This document shows, piece by piece, positions 34,729 to 44,387 of a stretch of 64,000 nucleotides of DNA. The notes under the pieces were generated by a model, which worked only from the letters and a program-made list of their open reading frames with translations, ran no database searches and was not told where the DNA came from. The stretch spans positions 7,775,001-7,839,000 of the forward strand of contig NZ_CP122458.1 in the NCBI RefSeq assembly GCF_032598905.1, in the 5' to 3' direction. The stretch's first letter is position 1, and every line of letters starts with the position of its first letter. The DNA is from Streptomyces sp. 11x1 (GTDB lineage Bacteria; Actinomycetota; Actinomycetes; Streptomycetales; Streptomycetaceae). Position numbers and translations under genes: made by a program.

Positions 34729-35055
34729 ATGACGATCGCACCCGCCAAACTCAGCGACCCGGCCGTCCGGGCCTTCGTCGCCGCGGTGAACGCCCATGAC
34801 GAGGACGCCTTCTTCGCGCTCCTCACGGAGGACGCGACGATGTCGGACGACGGCTCCGACCGCGACCTCGCGGACTGGACCGACCGGGAGATCTTCTCCT
34901 CCCACGGCCACATCGAGGTCCAGCGCGAATCCGCGGGCGGCCGGGCGCTGGTCGCCAACTACCGCAACGACACCTGGGGCGAGATGCGCACCGCGTGGCG
35001 CTTCACGGTGTCGGAGGACGGCAGGATCAGCCGGTTCGAGACGGGCCAGGCGTAA
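34729..35055 (+). CDS. SnoaL/NTF2-like small protein
   Basis: 108 residues from ATG 34729. The layout AVRAFVAAVNAHDEDAFFALLTEDATMSDDGSDRD is the start of the NTF2-like cone fold, followed by a strand with TWGEMRTAWRFTVSEDGRISRFETGQA. Members act as isomerases, cyclases or binding proteins, so no substrate can be named. It is followed after 77 bp by the aldo/keto reductase gene on the same strand. Confidence 0.78.
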   Translation: MTIAPAKLSDPAVRAFVAAVNAHDEDAFFALLTEDATMSDDGSDRDLADWTDREIFSSHGHIEVQRESAGGRALVANYRNDTWGEMRTAWRFTVSEDGRISRFETGQA

Positions 35056-35132
35056 CGTCCTGGAGGGACCGCACGGTCGAGGGCATTGGGGCCTTGCGTT
35101 CGTGTGCACTCCAACTTCTAACGTCCCTGGGC

Positions 35133-36188
35133 ATGGAGACGACCTCGCACACGAGCGCGACCTCGCACACGAGCACGACCGCCGAAACGCACCCGCAGCC
35201 CCACACCCACACCCGCTCGCTCGGTCGCAGCGGTATCCAGGTCAGCGCCCTCGGCTTCGGCTGTTGGGCGATCGGCGGTGAGTGGCAGGACACCGACGGG
35301 CAGCCGCTGGGCTGGGGCAAGGTCGACGACGAGGAGTCCGTACGGGCGGTCCGCCGCGCCCTCGACCTCGGTGTCACCTTCTTCGACACGGCCGACACCT
35401 ACGGCGCGGGCCACAGCGAGCGCGTCCTCGGCCGGGCCCTCGGCAGGCGCCGCGCGGACGTCGTCGTGGCCACCAAGTGGGGCAACCTCTTCGACGAGGC
35501 CACCCGCACCCGCACCGGCCAGGACGACACCCCGGCCCACGCCCGCCGGGCCCTCACCGCGTCCCTCGACCGTCTCGGCACCGACCACGTCGACCTGTAT
35601 CAGCTGCACCTCTCCGACGCCGAACCCGAGCGGGCCGCCGAACTCCGCGACAGCTGTGAGGAGTTCGTGCGGGAGGGTCTGATCCGGGCGTACGCCTGGA
35701 GCACCGACGACCCGGACCGCGCGGCCGTGTTCGCGGAGGGGCCGCACTGCGCGGCCGTGCAGCACCGCCTGAACATCCTCCAGGACGCGCCCGAACTCCT
35801 GGCCCTGTGCGAGCGGTTCGAGCTCGCGAGCATCAACCGCAGCCCCCTGGCCATGGGTCTGCTCACCGGCAAGCACACCGGTGGGCGTGCCCTGGAGGCC
35901 GGTGACATCCGCAGTACGCCGCCGGCCTGGCTGCCCGGCTTCAGCGCGGACGGCGGCGCGGACCCGGAGTGGCTCGGCCGGGTCGAGGCACTGCGCGAGG
36001 TCCTCACGAGCGAGGGGCGCACGCTCGCGCAGGGGGCCCTCGCCTGGATCTGGGCCCGCAGCCCCCGGACCGTGCCCATCCCCGGCTTCCGCTCGGTCGC
36101 CCAGGCCGAGGAGAACGCGGGCGCCCTCGCGAAGGGCCCGCTCACCGCGGCCCAGGTGACGGAGATCGACCGGCTCCTGGGGAGGTGA
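35133..36188 (+). CDS. Aldo/keto reductase
   Basis: 351 residues from ATG 35133; the upstream extension is not protein-like. A His/Thr-rich N-terminal tail (residues 3-28) precedes the barrel, which begins LGRSGIQVSALGFGCWAIGG. The catalytic tetrad is complete: Asp85 and Tyr90 in DTADTYGAGHSE, Lys115 in ATKWGN and His159 in LYQLHLSD. PIPGFRSVAQAEENAGAL near the end is the NADPH-phosphate site. The physiological substrate is unknown; the family reduces carbonyls. Confidence 0.92.
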   Translation: METTSHTSATSHTSTTAETHPQPHTHTRSLGRSGIQVSALGFGCWAIGGEWQDTDGQPLGWGKVDDEESVRAVRRALDLGVTFFDTADTYGAGHSERVLGRALGRRRADVVVATKWGNLFDEATRTRTGQDDTPAHARRALTASLDRLGTDHVDLYQLHLSDAEPERAAELRDSCEEFVREGLIRAYAWSTDDPDRAAVFAEGPHCAAVQHRLNILQDAPELLALCERFELASINRSPLAMGLLTGKHTGGRALEAGDIRSTPPAWLPGFSADGGADPEWLGRVEALREVLTSEGRTLAQGALAWIWARSPRTVPIPGFRSVAQAEENAGALAKGPLTAAQVTEIDRLLGR

Positions 36189-36689
36189 GAGCCGGTGCCC
36201 GAATCGCTCGGCGCCGGGCCAGGCCCGCCCGGCGCTCCGCACGCGGTACGGGAGGGCCGGGCAGCGGGCATCGGCCCCGAGCGGGCGGCGATCCGGACCG
36301 CCGCCGACTGACGACGACGCGTGCCACGGCGGATGAGGCCCTGGCACGCCGGGCGGCCAGTGGCCTGGCCCTGCACCGCGCCCTGCGCGGCTCCAGGTCC
36401 AGGATGACCGCCGCGCCCCCGGGCGCCACGGCCCGGACGTGTGGGCAGCCGCTCCGTGCTCCGGTGCTCACCTCGCGGTCCCACGCGAGGTCCGCCCCCT
36501 TCCGGACCGCGGAACGGCTGCCACCTCCCCCTCGGGTTGGCCACGGAAGCCGCCGCCTCCAAGTGTGAAGCTCTCGTGGAGACGCGTCCTGAGCATATGA
36601 CTGTCACGTGCTCTTATGGACCGGAGCATCAGCTTCCGTTTGTGTAAGTTGAGCCGTGGACGAGTGTCTCGGGCCTCGCGTCGCCTCTC
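36189..36689. other. 501-bp gap without a recognised gene
   Basis: Lies between the ends of the convergent aldo/keto reductase and SDR genes. Translations in all frames are Arg/Pro/Ala-rich with no family resemblance. A short A/T-richer patch occurs at 36590-36655. No clear terminator hairpin was seen. It may be decayed sequence. Confidence 0.5.
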
Positions 36690-37508
36690 TCAGCCCCGCC
36701 CCACGTACGGCATCGCCGTCGCCATCACCGTCGCGAACTGCACATTCGCCTCCAGCGGCAGCTCCGCCATGTGTCGCACGGTCCGGGCCACGTCGGCCAC
36801 GTCCATCACCGGCTCCGGGGCGAGCTGCCCGTTCGCCTGGAGGACGCCGGCCGGCATGCGCTCGGTCATGTCCGTCGCCGCGTTGCCGATGTCGATCTGG
36901 CCGACCGCGATGCCGTACGGCCGCCCGTCCAGCGAGAGCGACTTGGTGAGGCCGGTCAGGGCGTGCTTGGTCGCGGTGTACGCGACGGAGTGCGGGCGGG
37001 GGGTGTGCGCGGAGATGGAGCCGTTGTTGATGATCCGCCCGCCCTGCGGGTCCTGCTCCTTCATCTGCCGGTACGCCGCCTGCGCGCACAGGAACGCCCC
37101 GTTGAGGTTGGTGTCCACGACGTGCCGCCAGGCCGCGTAGTCCAGCTCCTCCACCGGCACCCCGCCCGGCCCGAACGTGCCCGCGTTGTTGAACAGCAGG
37201 TCCAGCCGTCCGAACCGGTCGCGCACGGCCGCGAGGAGCGCGTCCACGTCACCGGGGCGCGAGACGTCCGTACGGACGCACAGCGCCTCCGGGGCGCCGG
37301 CACGCGCGGCGGTGCCCGCGCCCCCGGCCCCGCCCGCGCCGGTGTCCGCCGTGGCGCCCGCCTCGGCCGCGGTCTCGGCGAGCTTGTCCTCGCGGCGGCC
37401 CGCGAGCGCCACCGACCAGCCGGTGCGCAGCAGTTCCACGGCCGCGGCGCGGCCGATGCCGGAGCCCGCGCCCGTCACGATCGCGATCTTGGTTCGCATA
37501 GCGTTCAT
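36690..37508 (-). CDS. Short-chain dehydrogenase/reductase
   Basis: 272 residues; ATG at 37499 (codon 4) is an alternative start. The nucleotide site is TGAGSGIG (12-19), followed by the structural motif NNAG and the catalytic NNGSISAH...YTATK arrangement (Ser, Tyr, Lys). Between the cofactor-specificity helix and the next strand there is an unusual Gly/Ala/Thr-rich insert ([20 protein letters not shown]), probably a surface loop expanded by repeat slippage. Classical SDRs oxidise or reduce alcohols and ketones; the substrate cannot be inferred. Confidence 0.9.
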   Translation of the reverse strand: MNAMRTKIAIVTGAGSGIGRAAAVELLRTGWSVALAGRREDKLAETAAEAGATADTGAGGAGGAGTAARAGAPEALCVRTDVSRPGDVDALLAAVRDRFGRLDLLFNNAGTFGPGGVPVEELDYAAWRHVVDTNLNGAFLCAQAAYRQMKEQDPQGGRIINNGSISAHTPRPHSVAYTATKHALTGLTKSLSLDGRPYGIAVGQIDIGNAATDMTERMPAGVLQANGQLAPEPVMDVADVARTVRHMAELPLEANVQFATVMATAMPYVGRG

Positions 37509-37669
37509 GGCCTCGCAGCGTAAGGGAGGGGAGTGCGCCCGGCCGCGCAGGCGGGGTCCGCCATCCGGAACTCATCCGTCCGCCATCTGAGTGTTGTGTA
37601 CGTGACAGAAGATCGTCGAACCTGGCCACTCCAATGCCGAAAAGACAACTACCTTCAGACGAGGGCCAG

Positions 37670-39370
37670 ATGACACCCACAGCCCAGAACAGCAGCCCGA
37701 ACGCCCGGAACACCCAGTACCCCCAGGGGCCGACCCGGCCCCGTTCGTCGCACGCGGCCGAACTCCGCGCCGCCGCACGTCACTTCGACCGCCGCCGCTT
37801 CCTCACCGTCACGGGTGCCGCCGCCGCGCTCGCCTTCGCCACCAACCTCCCCGCGGCGGGCGCCGCGGCCGCCGCCTCGCTGGATCCCGCGCAGATCACC
37901 GAGGACCCCTTCACCCTCGGCGTGGCCTCCGGCGACCCGCTGGCCGACTCCGTGCTCCTGTGGACCCGGCTCGCCCCGGCCCCGTACCAGCCGGACGGCG
38001 GTCTGTCCGATCAACGCATCCCCGTGCAATGGGAGTTGGCCCTCGACCAGAGATTCCGACGCATCGTCAGACGTGGCACCGTCACCGCCCACCCCGAGTT
38101 CCACCACACCGTCCACGTGGAGGTCGGCCACCTCGCCCCCGGGCGCGTCTACCACTACCGCTTCCGCGCCGGCGCGTGGATCAGCGAGACCGGCCGCACC
38201 CGCACCGCCCCCGGCCGCGGCCACCTGACCGGCGCCACCGGGCTCACCTTCGCGGCCGTCTCCTGCCAGCGCTACGACCAGGGCTACTACACCGCCTACC
38301 GGCACCTCGCGGAGGAGGACATCGATGTCGTCCTCCACCTCGGCGACTATCTCTACGAATACGCCGTGAACTCCGTCGGCGGCGCCCGCAACTACACCGA
38401 CCGCGTCCTGCCCGACGTCTTCAACCACGAGACGGTCACCCTGGAGGACTACCGGCTGCGGTACGCCCTCCACAAGACCGACCCCGACCAGCGGGCCGCC
38501 CACGCCGCGCACCCCTTCGTGGTCACCTGGGACGATCACGAGACCGAGAACAACTACGCCGGCGAGCACCCCGACGGCGGCGAGCCCTCCGAGGAGTTCC
38601 TGCTGCGCCGCGCCGCCGCCTACCGCGCGTACTGGGAGAACCAGCCGCTGCGCCGCCCCCAGCGCCCCGACGGGCCCGACATGCGGCTCTACCGCCGCTT
38701 CCGGTGGGGCCGCCTCGCACAGTTCGACATACTCGACACCCGCCAGTACCGCTCCAACCAGGCGCAGGGCGACGGCTGGCAGATCCCGGGCCCGGAGTCC
38801 GCCGACCCCGCCCGCACGATGACCGGCGCCACGCAGGAGCGCTGGCTCCTGGACGGCTGGGACCGGTCCGACGCCGTCTGGAACGTCGTCCCGCAGCAGG
38901 TCACCTTCTCCCAGCGCCGCAACGCCGTGGGCGACGTCTACCGGGTGGCGATGGACGCCTGGGACGGTTACCGGGCCTCCCGCGAACGCCTCCTCGCCGG
39001 CGCGGAGGCCGCCGGAGTGGAGAACCTGATGGTCCTCACCGGTGACGTCCACGTCGGCTACGCCTTCGACATCAAGCGCGACTTCGACGACCGCTCGTCC
39101 CGCACCGTCGGCACGGAGCTCGTCGCCACCTCGATCAGCAGCGGCGGCAATGGCACCGACAAGCCCGCGAACTGGGACACCTACATGACCGCCAACCCCC
39201 ACATGCGCTTCTACCACGGCCGACGGGGGTACCTCACGGTCGCCCTCGACCGCGAGGCCGCCCGCGCCGACTTCAAGGCCGTGCCCTACGTGACGACGCC
39301 CGGGGCCGGCATCTCCACGGTGGCGTCCTTCGCGGTGGAGGCGGGCACGCCGGGGCTCACTCCGGCGTAG
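37670..39370 (+). CDS. phoD: Secreted PhoD-type alkaline phosphatase
   Basis: 566 residues from ATG 37670, chosen over ATG 37634 because GAGGG stands at proper spacing. A Tat signal DRRRFLTVTGAAAALAFA directs folded export. Metal-site blocks of PhoD are complete: FAAVSCQRYDQGYYTAYRHL, VVLHLGDYLYEY, VVTWDDHETENNYAGEH and MVLTGDVHVGYAFD. The enzyme is a calcium/iron-dependent phosphodiesterase/monoesterase that scavenges phosphate. In Streptomyces such genes are normally induced by PhoP under phosphate limitation, but no clear PHO box was recognised here. Confidence 0.9.
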   Translation: MTPTAQNSSPNARNTQYPQGPTRPRSSHAAELRAAARHFDRRRFLTVTGAAAALAFATNLPAAGAAAAASLDPAQITEDPFTLGVASGDPLADSVLLWTRLAPAPYQPDGGLSDQRIPVQWELALDQRFRRIVRRGTVTAHPEFHHTVHVEVGHLAPGRVYHYRFRAGAWISETGRTRTAPGRGHLTGATGLTFAAVSCQRYDQGYYTAYRHLAEEDIDVVLHLGDYLYEYAVNSVGGARNYTDRVLPDVFNHETVTLEDYRLRYALHKTDPDQRAAHAAHPFVVTWDDHETENNYAGEHPDGGEPSEEFLLRRAAAYRAYWENQPLRRPQRPDGPDMRLYRRFRWGRLAQFDILDTRQYRSNQAQGDGWQIPGPESADPARTMTGATQERWLLDGWDRSDAVWNVVPQQVTFSQRRNAVGDVYRVAMDAWDGYRASRERLLAGAEAAGVENLMVLTGDVHVGYAFDIKRDFDDRSSRTVGTELVATSISSGGNGTDKPANWDTYMTANPHMRFYHGRRGYLTVALDREAARADFKAVPYVTTPGAGISTVASFAVEAGTPGLTPA

Positions 39371-39379
39371 CCGCGGGGC

Positions 39380-40417
39380 TCACGCCGGTGTAGTGACCAG
39401 CGCGTCGCCCCGGCAGTCGGCCTCGCCGGGATAGCGCACCCCGATACGGTCGCGGATGGCGTCCAGGGTGCGCATCACGGCGAGGGTGCCGTCGAGGGGG
39501 ACGAGCGGGGACTCGGTCTCGCCGGCCCGCAGGGCCCGCATGACCTCCCGGGCCTCGTGCCGGAAGCTGTTGCGGGGGCCGTCGGCCGGGTCCGCCGCGA
39601 AGGTCTGCGGGTCGCGTCCTTCGCGGTGCAGGACGAAACGGTCCGCGAAGAAGAAGCCGTCCGGGACGTCGATCCGGCCCTCGGAGCCGGTGACCGACGC
39701 GCTGGTGGCGGTACCGCCGACGATGGAGCAGTGCAGCGAGGCAAGGGCGCCGTTCTCCCAGGAGAGCAGGGCGCCCGTCTGGAGATCGATGCCGTCCTCG
39801 GAGAGCACCGCCTTCGCCATGATCTCCGAGGGCTCCCCGAGCAGCAGGTGCGCGAAGGACACCGGGTACACACCCAGGTCGAGCAGCGCGCCCCCGCCCT
39901 GCGCCGGGTCCCGCAGCCGATGCGACGACGCGAGGGGTCCGAGGATGCCGAAGTCGGCGTGCACCGTCCGCACCTCACCGATCGCGCCGTCCCGCACCAT
40001 CGCCGCGAGCCGGCGCACCACCGGGTTGCAGTACGTCCACATGGCCTCCATCAGGAACCGCCCGCGCTCCCGCGCCAGCGCGACCAGTTCCTCCGCCTCG
40101 CGCACGTTCAGCGTGAACGGCTTCTCGCACAGCACGTTCCGCCCGGCCTCCAGGCACATTCCGGCCGCCGTGCGGTGCGCCGAGTGCGGTGTGGCGACGT
40201 ACACCACGTCCACGTCCGTGTCCTCGGCGAGCGCGCGCCAGTCGCCGTACGCCCTCGGTATCCCGAACCGTTCCGCGAAGGCCTTCGCGGAATCCTCGCT
40301 GCGTGAGGCCACCGCCACGACCTCGGCGTCCGGCAGGTCGACGAGGTCGGCCGTGAAGGCCGCGGCGATCCCTCCGGTAGCCAGGATTCCCCACCGCACA
40401 CGTCCGTCGTTCGACAT
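39380..40417 (-). CDS. Gfo/Idh/MocA-family oxidoreductase
   Basis: 345 residues from ATG 40417. The Rossmann opening is VRWGILATGGIAAAFTADL; DVDVVYVATPHSAH and NVLCEKPFTLN follow, with Lys of EKP being the usual catalytic/cofactor residue. The C-terminal domain has LLDLGVYPVSFAHLLLG. These enzymes act on sugars, inositols or related trans-diols with NAD(P). It converges with phoD, with only nine bases between stops, and is divergent from the exporter gene. Confidence 0.9.
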   Translation of the reverse strand: MSNDGRVRWGILATGGIAAAFTADLVDLPDAEVVAVASRSEDSAKAFAERFGIPRAYGDWRALAEDTDVDVVYVATPHSAHRTAAGMCLEAGRNVLCEKPFTLNVREAEELVALARERGRFLMEAMWTYCNPVVRRLAAMVRDGAIGEVRTVHADFGILGPLASSHRLRDPAQGGGALLDLGVYPVSFAHLLLGEPSEIMAKAVLSEDGIDLQTGALLSWENGALASLHCSIVGGTATSASVTGSEGRIDVPDGFFFADRFVLHREGRDPQTFAADPADGPRNSFRHEAREVMRALRAGETESPLVPLDGTLAVMRTLDAIRDRIGVRYPGEADCRGDALVTTPA

Positions 40418-40515
40418 CGCCACCCCTGTCCTCGGCCCCGGGACGGGATGTGACCCCGCCCACGTCGTACGAGCTGAGAGCATAGGTGGCGGAGCGAACG
40501 CAGAGGGAGGGGCAC

Positions 40516-42060
40516 ATGCCCGAGGGGCACATACCGGGCTCGGCACCGGCCGAGTCGAACACGGCGGCGCCGACGGACGAGCACGCGGGGCCGGGCACGG
40601 GGGCGGAACACCGGGCGGGACGCCCGGGACCGGCAGAACGACCGGGACCGGCGGGACGGCCAGGGTCGCCAGGGCGGCCCGGCTCGCCGGAACAGCCGCA
40701 GCCCCAGTCGCACCCGAGGCCCCAGTCGCAGCCGAAGCCGAGCCCCACCGCCCTGGCCTCCACCGCCCCGGCCTCCACCGCCCTCCGCGGCGCCGGCCTC
40801 CGCCGCACCGGTCTCCTCGTCACCCTCATCCTCGGCGGGCTCACCGCCACCCCGCCCCTCGCGATGGACATGTACCTCCCGGCCCTGCCGGAGGTCACCA
40901 CCTCCCTGCACGCCCCCGCCACCACCGTCCAACTCACCCTCACCGCCTGCCTCGCCGGTATGGCGCTCGGCCAGCTGCTGATCGGTCCGATGAGCGACCG
41001 CTGGGGCCGCAGACGCCCCCTCCTGCTCGGCCTCGCCGTCTACATCGTCGCCACCGCGCTCTGCGCCCTCGCCCCCACCATCGAGACCCTCATCGCCTTC
41101 CGCCTGGTGCAGGGCCTCGCCGGCTCCGCCGGGATCGTGATCGCGCGGGCGGTCGTCCGCGACCTGTACGACGGCGACGCGATGGCCCGGTTCTTCTCGA
41201 CGCTGATGCTCATCTCCGGAGTGGCCCCGGTCGTCGCCCCGCTGATCGGCGGTCAGGTCCTCCGCGTCACCGACTGGCGGGGCGTCTTCGTCGTCCTCAC
41301 CGCCATCGGCATCGCCCTGCTCGCGATCGTCTGGGCGAAGCTCCCCGAGACGCTCACCCCCGCCGAACGCTACGGCGGCGGCATCGGCGAGACCCTGCAC
41401 GCCATGCGCGGCCTGCTCACCGACCGGGTCTTCATGGGCTACACGCTCGCCGGCGGCTTCGCCTTCGCCGCCCTCTTCGCGTACATCAGCGCCTCCCCGT
41501 TCGTGATCCAGGAGATCTACGGCGCCTCCCCGCAGACCTTCAGCCTGCTCTTCGGCGTCAACTCCGTCGGCCTGGTCGTCGTCGGCCAGATCAACGGCAA
41601 GATCCTGGTCGGCCGGGTCAGCCTGGACAAGGTGTTCGCGGTGGGCCTGTCCGTCGTCGCCGTGTCCGCGACCGCGCTGCTGCTGATGTCCCTGGGCGTC
41701 TTCGGCGAGGTCGGCCTCGCGCCGACGGCGGTGGCCCTGTTCGTGCTGATGTCCGCGATGGGCGTCACCCTGCCCAACACCCAGGCCCTCGCCCTGATGC
41801 GGGTACGCCACGCCGCGGGCTCCGCGTCGGCCCTGCTGGGTACCTCGTCCTTCCTGATCGGCGCGATAGCGTCCCCCCTGGTCGGCGTCGCCGGCGAGGA
41901 CACGGCCGTCCCCATGGCCGTCGTCCAGGTGGCCGCGACACTGGTGGCCGCGGTCTGCTTCGTGGCACTGTGCCGTCCTTGGAACAGGCGTACGACGGTG
42001 GGTACTTCGAAGGGCTCGAAGGGCACGACGGGTTCGACGGTGGAGGGAGCGGAGAGCTGA
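40516..42060 (+). CDS. Bcr/CflA-type drug exporter (MFS)
   Basis: 514 residues from ATG 40516 with GAGGGAGGGG upstream. An unusually long cytoplasmic N-terminal tail (about 100 residues) is low-complexity, with Pro/Gly/Arg and PQPQSHPRPQSQP stretches. Twelve helices follow, starting GLLVTLILGGLTATPPLAMDMYLPALP, the hallmark of the Bcr/CflA subgroup, and GPMSDRWGRRRP is the MFS motif A. Members export bicyclomycin, chloramphenicol, sulfonamides or similar. The end overlaps the following hydrolase gene. Confidence 0.9.
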   Translation: MPEGHIPGSAPAESNTAAPTDEHAGPGTGAEHRAGRPGPAERPGPAGRPGSPGRPGSPEQPQPQSHPRPQSQPKPSPTALASTAPASTALRGAGLRRTGLLVTLILGGLTATPPLAMDMYLPALPEVTTSLHAPATTVQLTLTACLAGMALGQLLIGPMSDRWGRRRPLLLGLAVYIVATALCALAPTIETLIAFRLVQGLAGSAGIVIARAVVRDLYDGDAMARFFSTLMLISGVAPVVAPLIGGQVLRVTDWRGVFVVLTAIGIALLAIVWAKLPETLTPAERYGGGIGETLHAMRGLLTDRVFMGYTLAGGFAFAALFAYISASPFVIQEIYGASPQTFSLLFGVNSVGLVVVGQINGKILVGRVSLDKVFAVGLSVVAVSATALLLMSLGVFGEVGLAPTAVALFVLMSAMGVTLPNTQALALMRVRHAAGSASALLGTSSFLIGAIASPLVGVAGEDTAVPMAVVQVAATLVAAVCFVALCRPWNRRTTVGTSKGSKGTTGSTVEGAES

Positions 42061-43190
42061 GCGCGCCGAGACTGCGCACGGACACCCCGGAACGGGCCGG
42101 ACTCGACCCGGAGGAACTGCGCCATCTCACACGAGAGGTGCGCGCGCTGACGGAGGGCGACAACCCCCGGGCCCCCGCCGCCGTCGTCCTCGCCGGACGC
42201 GGCCCCGTCGTGGCCGTCGAGGAGGCCGCGGGCTGGGCCGTCCGCTACGAGGCCTACGACGAGCGCGCCGAGGCCGGAGTGGAGCTGCCGCCCGACTCCC
42301 GGGTCCCGGCGCGGCCCGACACCCCCTTCGACCTGGCCTCCCTCACCAAGCTCTTCACCGCCGTGGCCGCCGTCCAACAGCTGGAGCGCGGCACCCTCGG
42401 CATCGACGCGAAGGTGGCGGCGTACCTCCCCGACTTCACGGGGGCCGCCGCGCACGGCCTCACCGTCCGCCACCTCCTCACCCACACCTCCGGGCTGCGC
42501 CCCGAACTCCCGCTGTACGACTGCCCGTCGCCGACCGCCCGCCTGGCGATGCTCCGCGCGGAGGCCCCGACGGCGACCCCGGGCACGACCCACCTCTATT
42601 CCGACCTGAACCTCCTGCTCCTCCAACACGTCCTGGAACGCCTCACCGGCCGGACCCTCGACGTGCTGATCCGCGACGGCATCACCCACCCCCTGGGCAT
42701 GGCGTCGACGACCTTCGGCCCCTGCCCGGCCGCCGCGGCGACGGAGGACCAGCGCCTGCCCTGGGCGAAGGCGGAGCGGGGCATGATCCGCGGCCGGGTG
42801 CACGACGAGAACGCCTGGTCCCTCGGCGGGGTCGCCGGTCACGCGGGTCTCTTCTCCACCGCCCGTGACCTCGCCGTCTTCTGCCGCACCCTGCTCGCCG
42901 GCGGCTCCTACGGCCCCGCCCGCATACTCGGCCCCGACTTCGTCGAGCTGATGCTGACCCCACCGGGCCTCGGCTTCGCCCTCGACCAGCCCTGGTTCAT
43001 GGGCGAACTGGCGGGCAGGGGAGCGGCGGGCCACACCGGCTTCACGGGCACGTCCCTGGTCCTGGACCGGGCGACGGACACCTTCCTCATCCTCCTCACC
43101 AACGCGGTCCACCCCCGCCGCCACGCCCCCATCAACAAAACCCGCGCGACAGCGGGCACCCACCTGGCCCGCGCGGTACGGGGGATGTGA
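42057..43190 (+). CDS. Beta-lactamase-fold serine hydrolase (class C/DD-peptidase type)
   Basis: About 377 residues. No ATG or GTG exists near the expected start; I place it at CTG 42057, directly after GGAGGGAGCGGAGAG and overlapping the exporter stop as CTGA. An in-frame GTG at 41970 is the alternative. The catalytic SxxK is SLTK (95-98) in FDLASLTKLFTAVAAVQ, the second motif is YSD in THLYSDLNLLLLQHV, and HTGFTG replaces the KTG box. The active site is that of esterases and DD-peptidases. There is no signal peptide, so it is likely a cytoplasmic esterase or amidase. Confidence 0.8.
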   Translation: MSAPRLRTDTPERAGLDPEELRHLTREVRALTEGDNPRAPAAVVLAGRGPVVAVEEAAGWAVRYEAYDERAEAGVELPPDSRVPARPDTPFDLASLTKLFTAVAAVQQLERGTLGIDAKVAAYLPDFTGAAAHGLTVRHLLTHTSGLRPELPLYDCPSPTARLAMLRAEAPTATPGTTHLYSDLNLLLLQHVLERLTGRTLDVLIRDGITHPLGMASTTFGPCPAAAATEDQRLPWAKAERGMIRGRVHDENAWSLGGVAGHAGLFSTARDLAVFCRTLLAGGSYGPARILGPDFVELMLTPPGLGFALDQPWFMGELAGRGAAGHTGFTGTSLVLDRATDTFLILLTNAVHPRRHAPINKTRATAGTHLARAVRGM

Positions 43191-43286
43191 CGGGGCGGAC
43201 CTCGCGGGCAGAGGGGCACGGAGGAGGCGGGTGAGGGCCGGCGCCGAGGCGCCCGGTGGGCTCGCGGCCCCTCGTAGAATCACCCC

Positions 43287-44315
43287 GTGAACGTCCCCGC
43301 CTCCGCCCCCTCCTCGCCGTCCTCCTCGGCCGACGCCCTCCGCACCGCCCTCGCCGGCCTGCTCGACGGGTTGCCGCCGAGGTCGGCCACGCAGGCGGTC
43401 GAGCGGCTGATCGCGAACTACCGGGGGCGCACGCCGACGGACGCGCCCGTGCTGCGGGACCGCTCGGACGTCGTCGCGTACGCGGCGTACCGGATGCCGG
43501 CGACGTTCGAGGCGGTGTGCTCGGCGCTGGAGGAGTTCGCCGCGGCGGTGCCCGGGTGGGCGCCCGGCGGTCATGTGGACGTCGGCGGGGGCACGGGCGC
43601 GGCGACCTGGGCGGTGAACGCGACCTGGGAGGGCGCACGGCCGGTCACCGTGCTCGACTGGGCGGAACCGGCGCTCGCGCTCGGGCGGGAGATCGCCGCG
43701 GCGAACCCGGAACTGAAGACCGCCGAGTGGCGGCGCTCCCGCATCGGCTCGGCGCTCACCATCGAGGACACCGACCTGGTCACCGTCTCCTACGTCCTGG
43801 GCGAGCTGACCGCGTCCGACCGCACGGCCGTCGTCGAGGCGGCCGCGACCGCCGCCCGGGCCGTCGTGATCATCGAGCCCGGCACCCCCGACGGCTACGC
43901 CCGGGTCATCGAGGCCCGCGACCGGCTGATCGCCGCCGGTTTCCACATCGCCGCGCCCTGCCCGCACAGCGCCGCCTGCCCCATCGTCCCCGGCGAGGAC
44001 TGGTGCCACTTCTCGGCCCGGGTCAGCCGCTCCTCCCTGCACCGTCAGGTCAAGGGCGGCTCCCTGCCCTACGAGGACGAGAAGTTCAGCTACGTCGCCG
44101 CCACCCGTTTCCCGCCGGCACCGGCCCCCTCTCGCGTCGTCCGCAGGCCCCAGATCCGCAAGGGCCAGGTCCTCCTCGACCTCTGCGAGACCGAGCCGTC
44201 CCTCAGCCGCACCACCGTCACCAAACGCCACGGCCTCCTCTACCGTGCGGCCCGCGACGCGGACTGGGGCGATGCCTGGCCACCGGCCGTGGGCGACGAC
44301 GACCAGGTGTCCTGA
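43287..44315 (+). CDS. Rsm22-family (mitochondrial-type ribosome) methyltransferase-like protein
   Basis: 342 residues from GTG 43287. The SAM-binding stretch is HVDVGGGTGAATWAV, followed by VTVLDWAEPALALG. The family-defining C-terminal part has APCPHSAACPI...DWCHFSARVSRSSLHRQVKGG...YEDEKFSYVA; its cysteines are proposed to bind an Fe-S cluster in the mitochondrial relatives. Family members act on, or help assemble, the small ribosomal subunit. It stands alone between the hydrolase and the GNAT gene. Confidence 0.87.
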   Translation: MNVPASAPSSPSSSADALRTALAGLLDGLPPRSATQAVERLIANYRGRTPTDAPVLRDRSDVVAYAAYRMPATFEAVCSALEEFAAAVPGWAPGGHVDVGGGTGAATWAVNATWEGARPVTVLDWAEPALALGREIAAANPELKTAEWRRSRIGSALTIEDTDLVTVSYVLGELTASDRTAVVEAAATAARAVVIIEPGTPDGYARVIEARDRLIAAGFHIAAPCPHSAACPIVPGEDWCHFSARVSRSSLHRQVKGGSLPYEDEKFSYVAATRFPPAPAPSRVVRRPQIRKGQVLLDLCETEPSLSRTTVTKRHGLLYRAARDADWGDAWPPAVGDDDQVS

Positions 44316-44387
44316 GGCCCGCCGCCGGGGCGCCGCGATCGAAAAGCAGTTGCGCCGCCCCCGCGGCCTCCGGCTATGTCTTCGATC

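Noticed and set aside
37570..37669. PHO box upstream of phoD
   Set aside because: Only loosely similar CTCATCC/GCCATCT repeats were seen; not close enough to the GTTCACC direct-repeat consensus.
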